Notes under the pieces: generated by a model | Told to the model about the DNA's origin: nothing | Databases searched by the model: none | Seen by the model: the letters and a program-made list of their open reading frames with translations, nothing else | Assembly: GCA_016765515.1 (NCBI GenBank) | Contig: JAESPT010000241.1 | Location: 1-6,803, forward strand | Direction of reading: 5' to 3' | From: Sneathiella sp. | GTDB lineage: Bacteria > Pseudomonadota > Alphaproteobacteria > Sneathiellales > Sneathiellaceae | Length of the DNA stretch: 6,803 nt | Shown: piece after piece, positions 6,391-6,803 of the stretch | Layout of the letters: each line of letters begins with the position of its first letter | Position numbering within the stretch: position 1 is the first letter of the stretch | Made by a program: the position numbers and the translations under genes

Positions 6391-6416
6391 GACATCACCG
6401 GGATCCCGGTGATGTC
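6391..6416. repeat. perfect 26-bp palindrome just downstream of typA
   Basis: GACATCACCGGGA (6391-6403) is followed immediately by its exact complement TCCCGGTGATGTC (6404-6416). In RNA it forms an 11-bp GC-rich stem with a GATC loop, starting 9 bases past the typA stop. No run of T follows on either strand, so it is not a textbook intrinsic terminator. It may be a transcript-end hairpin or a dyad-symmetric protein site. Confidence 0.75.
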
Positions 6417-6425
6417 AATTATCAG

Positions 6426-6803
6426 CTAGCTTGCAAGTTTAGCCCGTGACGCTTTTTTGCGTTCATGGGAAATGAGAAAACGCTTGCGCAGCCGGACGTG
6501 ATTTGGCGTTACTTCAACTAGCTCATCATCATCAATATAGGCAATGGCTTGTTCAAGTGTCATTTTCCGGGGTGTGGTCAGGCGTACAGCTTCATCTGTG
6601 CCGGACGCGCGAATGTTAGTAAGCTGTTTTGCTTTCAGTGCATTTACTTCCAGATCGTTCGGACGGTTATGTTCTCCAAGGATCATGCCTTCATAAACAT
6701 CAATACCACTTCCGACAAAGAAGAAACCGCGTGCTTCCAAATTCCAAATTGCGAAAGCAACCGATTTGCCTGTGGCATTTGCGATGAGAACACCGTTTCT
6801 GCG
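6426..6803 (-). CDS. typA: translational GTPase TypA/BipA, C-terminal part
   Basis: TypA/BipA is a ribosome-binding GTPase of the EF-G/LepA group, involved in large-subunit assembly and growth under cold or other stress. The window holds its last 125 residues. The frame is open to the right edge: it begins RRNGVLIANATGKSVAFAIW, then EGMILGEHNRPNDLEVN, KAKQLTNIRASGTDEAVRL and TPRKMTLEQAIAYIDDDE, and ends near VRLRKRFL. All of these belong to the TypA-specific C-terminal domain that contacts the ribosomal A site, and they distinguish it from LepA and EF-G. A full protein is about 600 residues, so the GTP-binding domain and beta-barrel lie outside. The TTG at 6740 is internal, not a start. A 26-bp palindrome follows the stop after 9 bases, and the biotinyl-carrier gene comes next on the same strand. 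Confidence 0.95.
   Translation of the reverse strand, partial: RRNGVLIANATGKSVAFAIWNLEARGFFFVGSGIDVYEGMILGEHNRPNDLEVNALKAKQLTNIRASGTDEAVRLTTPRKMTLEQAIAYIDDDELVEVTPNHVRLRKRFLISHERKKASRAKLAS

Noticed and set aside
6353..6402. G-quadruplex from the plus-strand G runs
   Set aside because: The runs are separated by loops of 14, 8 and 13 bases and the last lies within a stable palindrome, so folding is unlikely.
6396..6418. TTGACA on the minus strand at 6418-6413 as a -35 box for the biotinyl-carrier gene
   Set aside because: No acceptable -10 box lies at the right distance; the match overlaps the palindrome by chance.
6426..6740. TTG at 6740 as the start of a small 104-aa protein
   Set aside because: The frame is open to 6803 and the extra 21 codons match TypA; this is the end of a larger gene.

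Overview
This window most likely comes from a free-living alphaproteobacterium of moderate GC (about 45-50 % by eye). The lineage call rests on a large two-membrane-pass coiled-coil protein whose plan recalls the Caulobacter polarity factor TipN, a COG3671/DUF4870-type small membrane protein, an alpha-methylacyl-CoA racemase-like enzyme and a solo biotinyl-carrier gene. I cannot place it at genus level. No tRNA, rRNA, CRISPR array, insertion sequence or phage gene is visible.

Layout: (1) 1-755, plus strand, the C-terminal two thirds of a class III CoA-transferase family enzyme, best read as alpha-methylacyl-CoA racemase; its 5' end lies outside the window. (2) 888-4118, plus strand, a 1076-residue protein with two N-terminal transmembrane helices, about 855 residues of proline-free coiled coil, and a compact C-terminal domain of about 117 residues. 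(3) 4128-5291, minus strand and converging with gene 2 across only 9 bp, a TetA-like major facilitator transporter. Its frame runs upstream of any canonical start and hits a TGA inside the expected start of helix 1, which suggests a frameshift, a sequence error or an unusual start. (4) 5567-5938, plus strand, a 123-residue DUF4870-like membrane protein, followed by a strong intrinsic terminator. (5) 6033-6254, minus strand, a 73-residue biotin carboxyl carrier-type protein with its biotinylation motif intact. (6) 6426-6803, minus strand, the C-terminal 125 residues of the translational GTPase TypA/BipA; its N-terminal part lies beyond the right edge.

The genes look like independent chromosomal housekeeping or semi-conserved units, not one operon or a mobile system. 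Noncoding structure is concentrated in the right-hand third: an intrinsic terminator at 5942-5975, a 14-bp perfect inverted repeat just past the biotinyl gene's stop, and a perfect 26-bp palindrome just past typA, followed on the typA transcript by a C-rich, G-poor stretch. The items most worth following are the TipN-like protein with its C-terminal domain and the broken or unusual N-terminus of the transporter.
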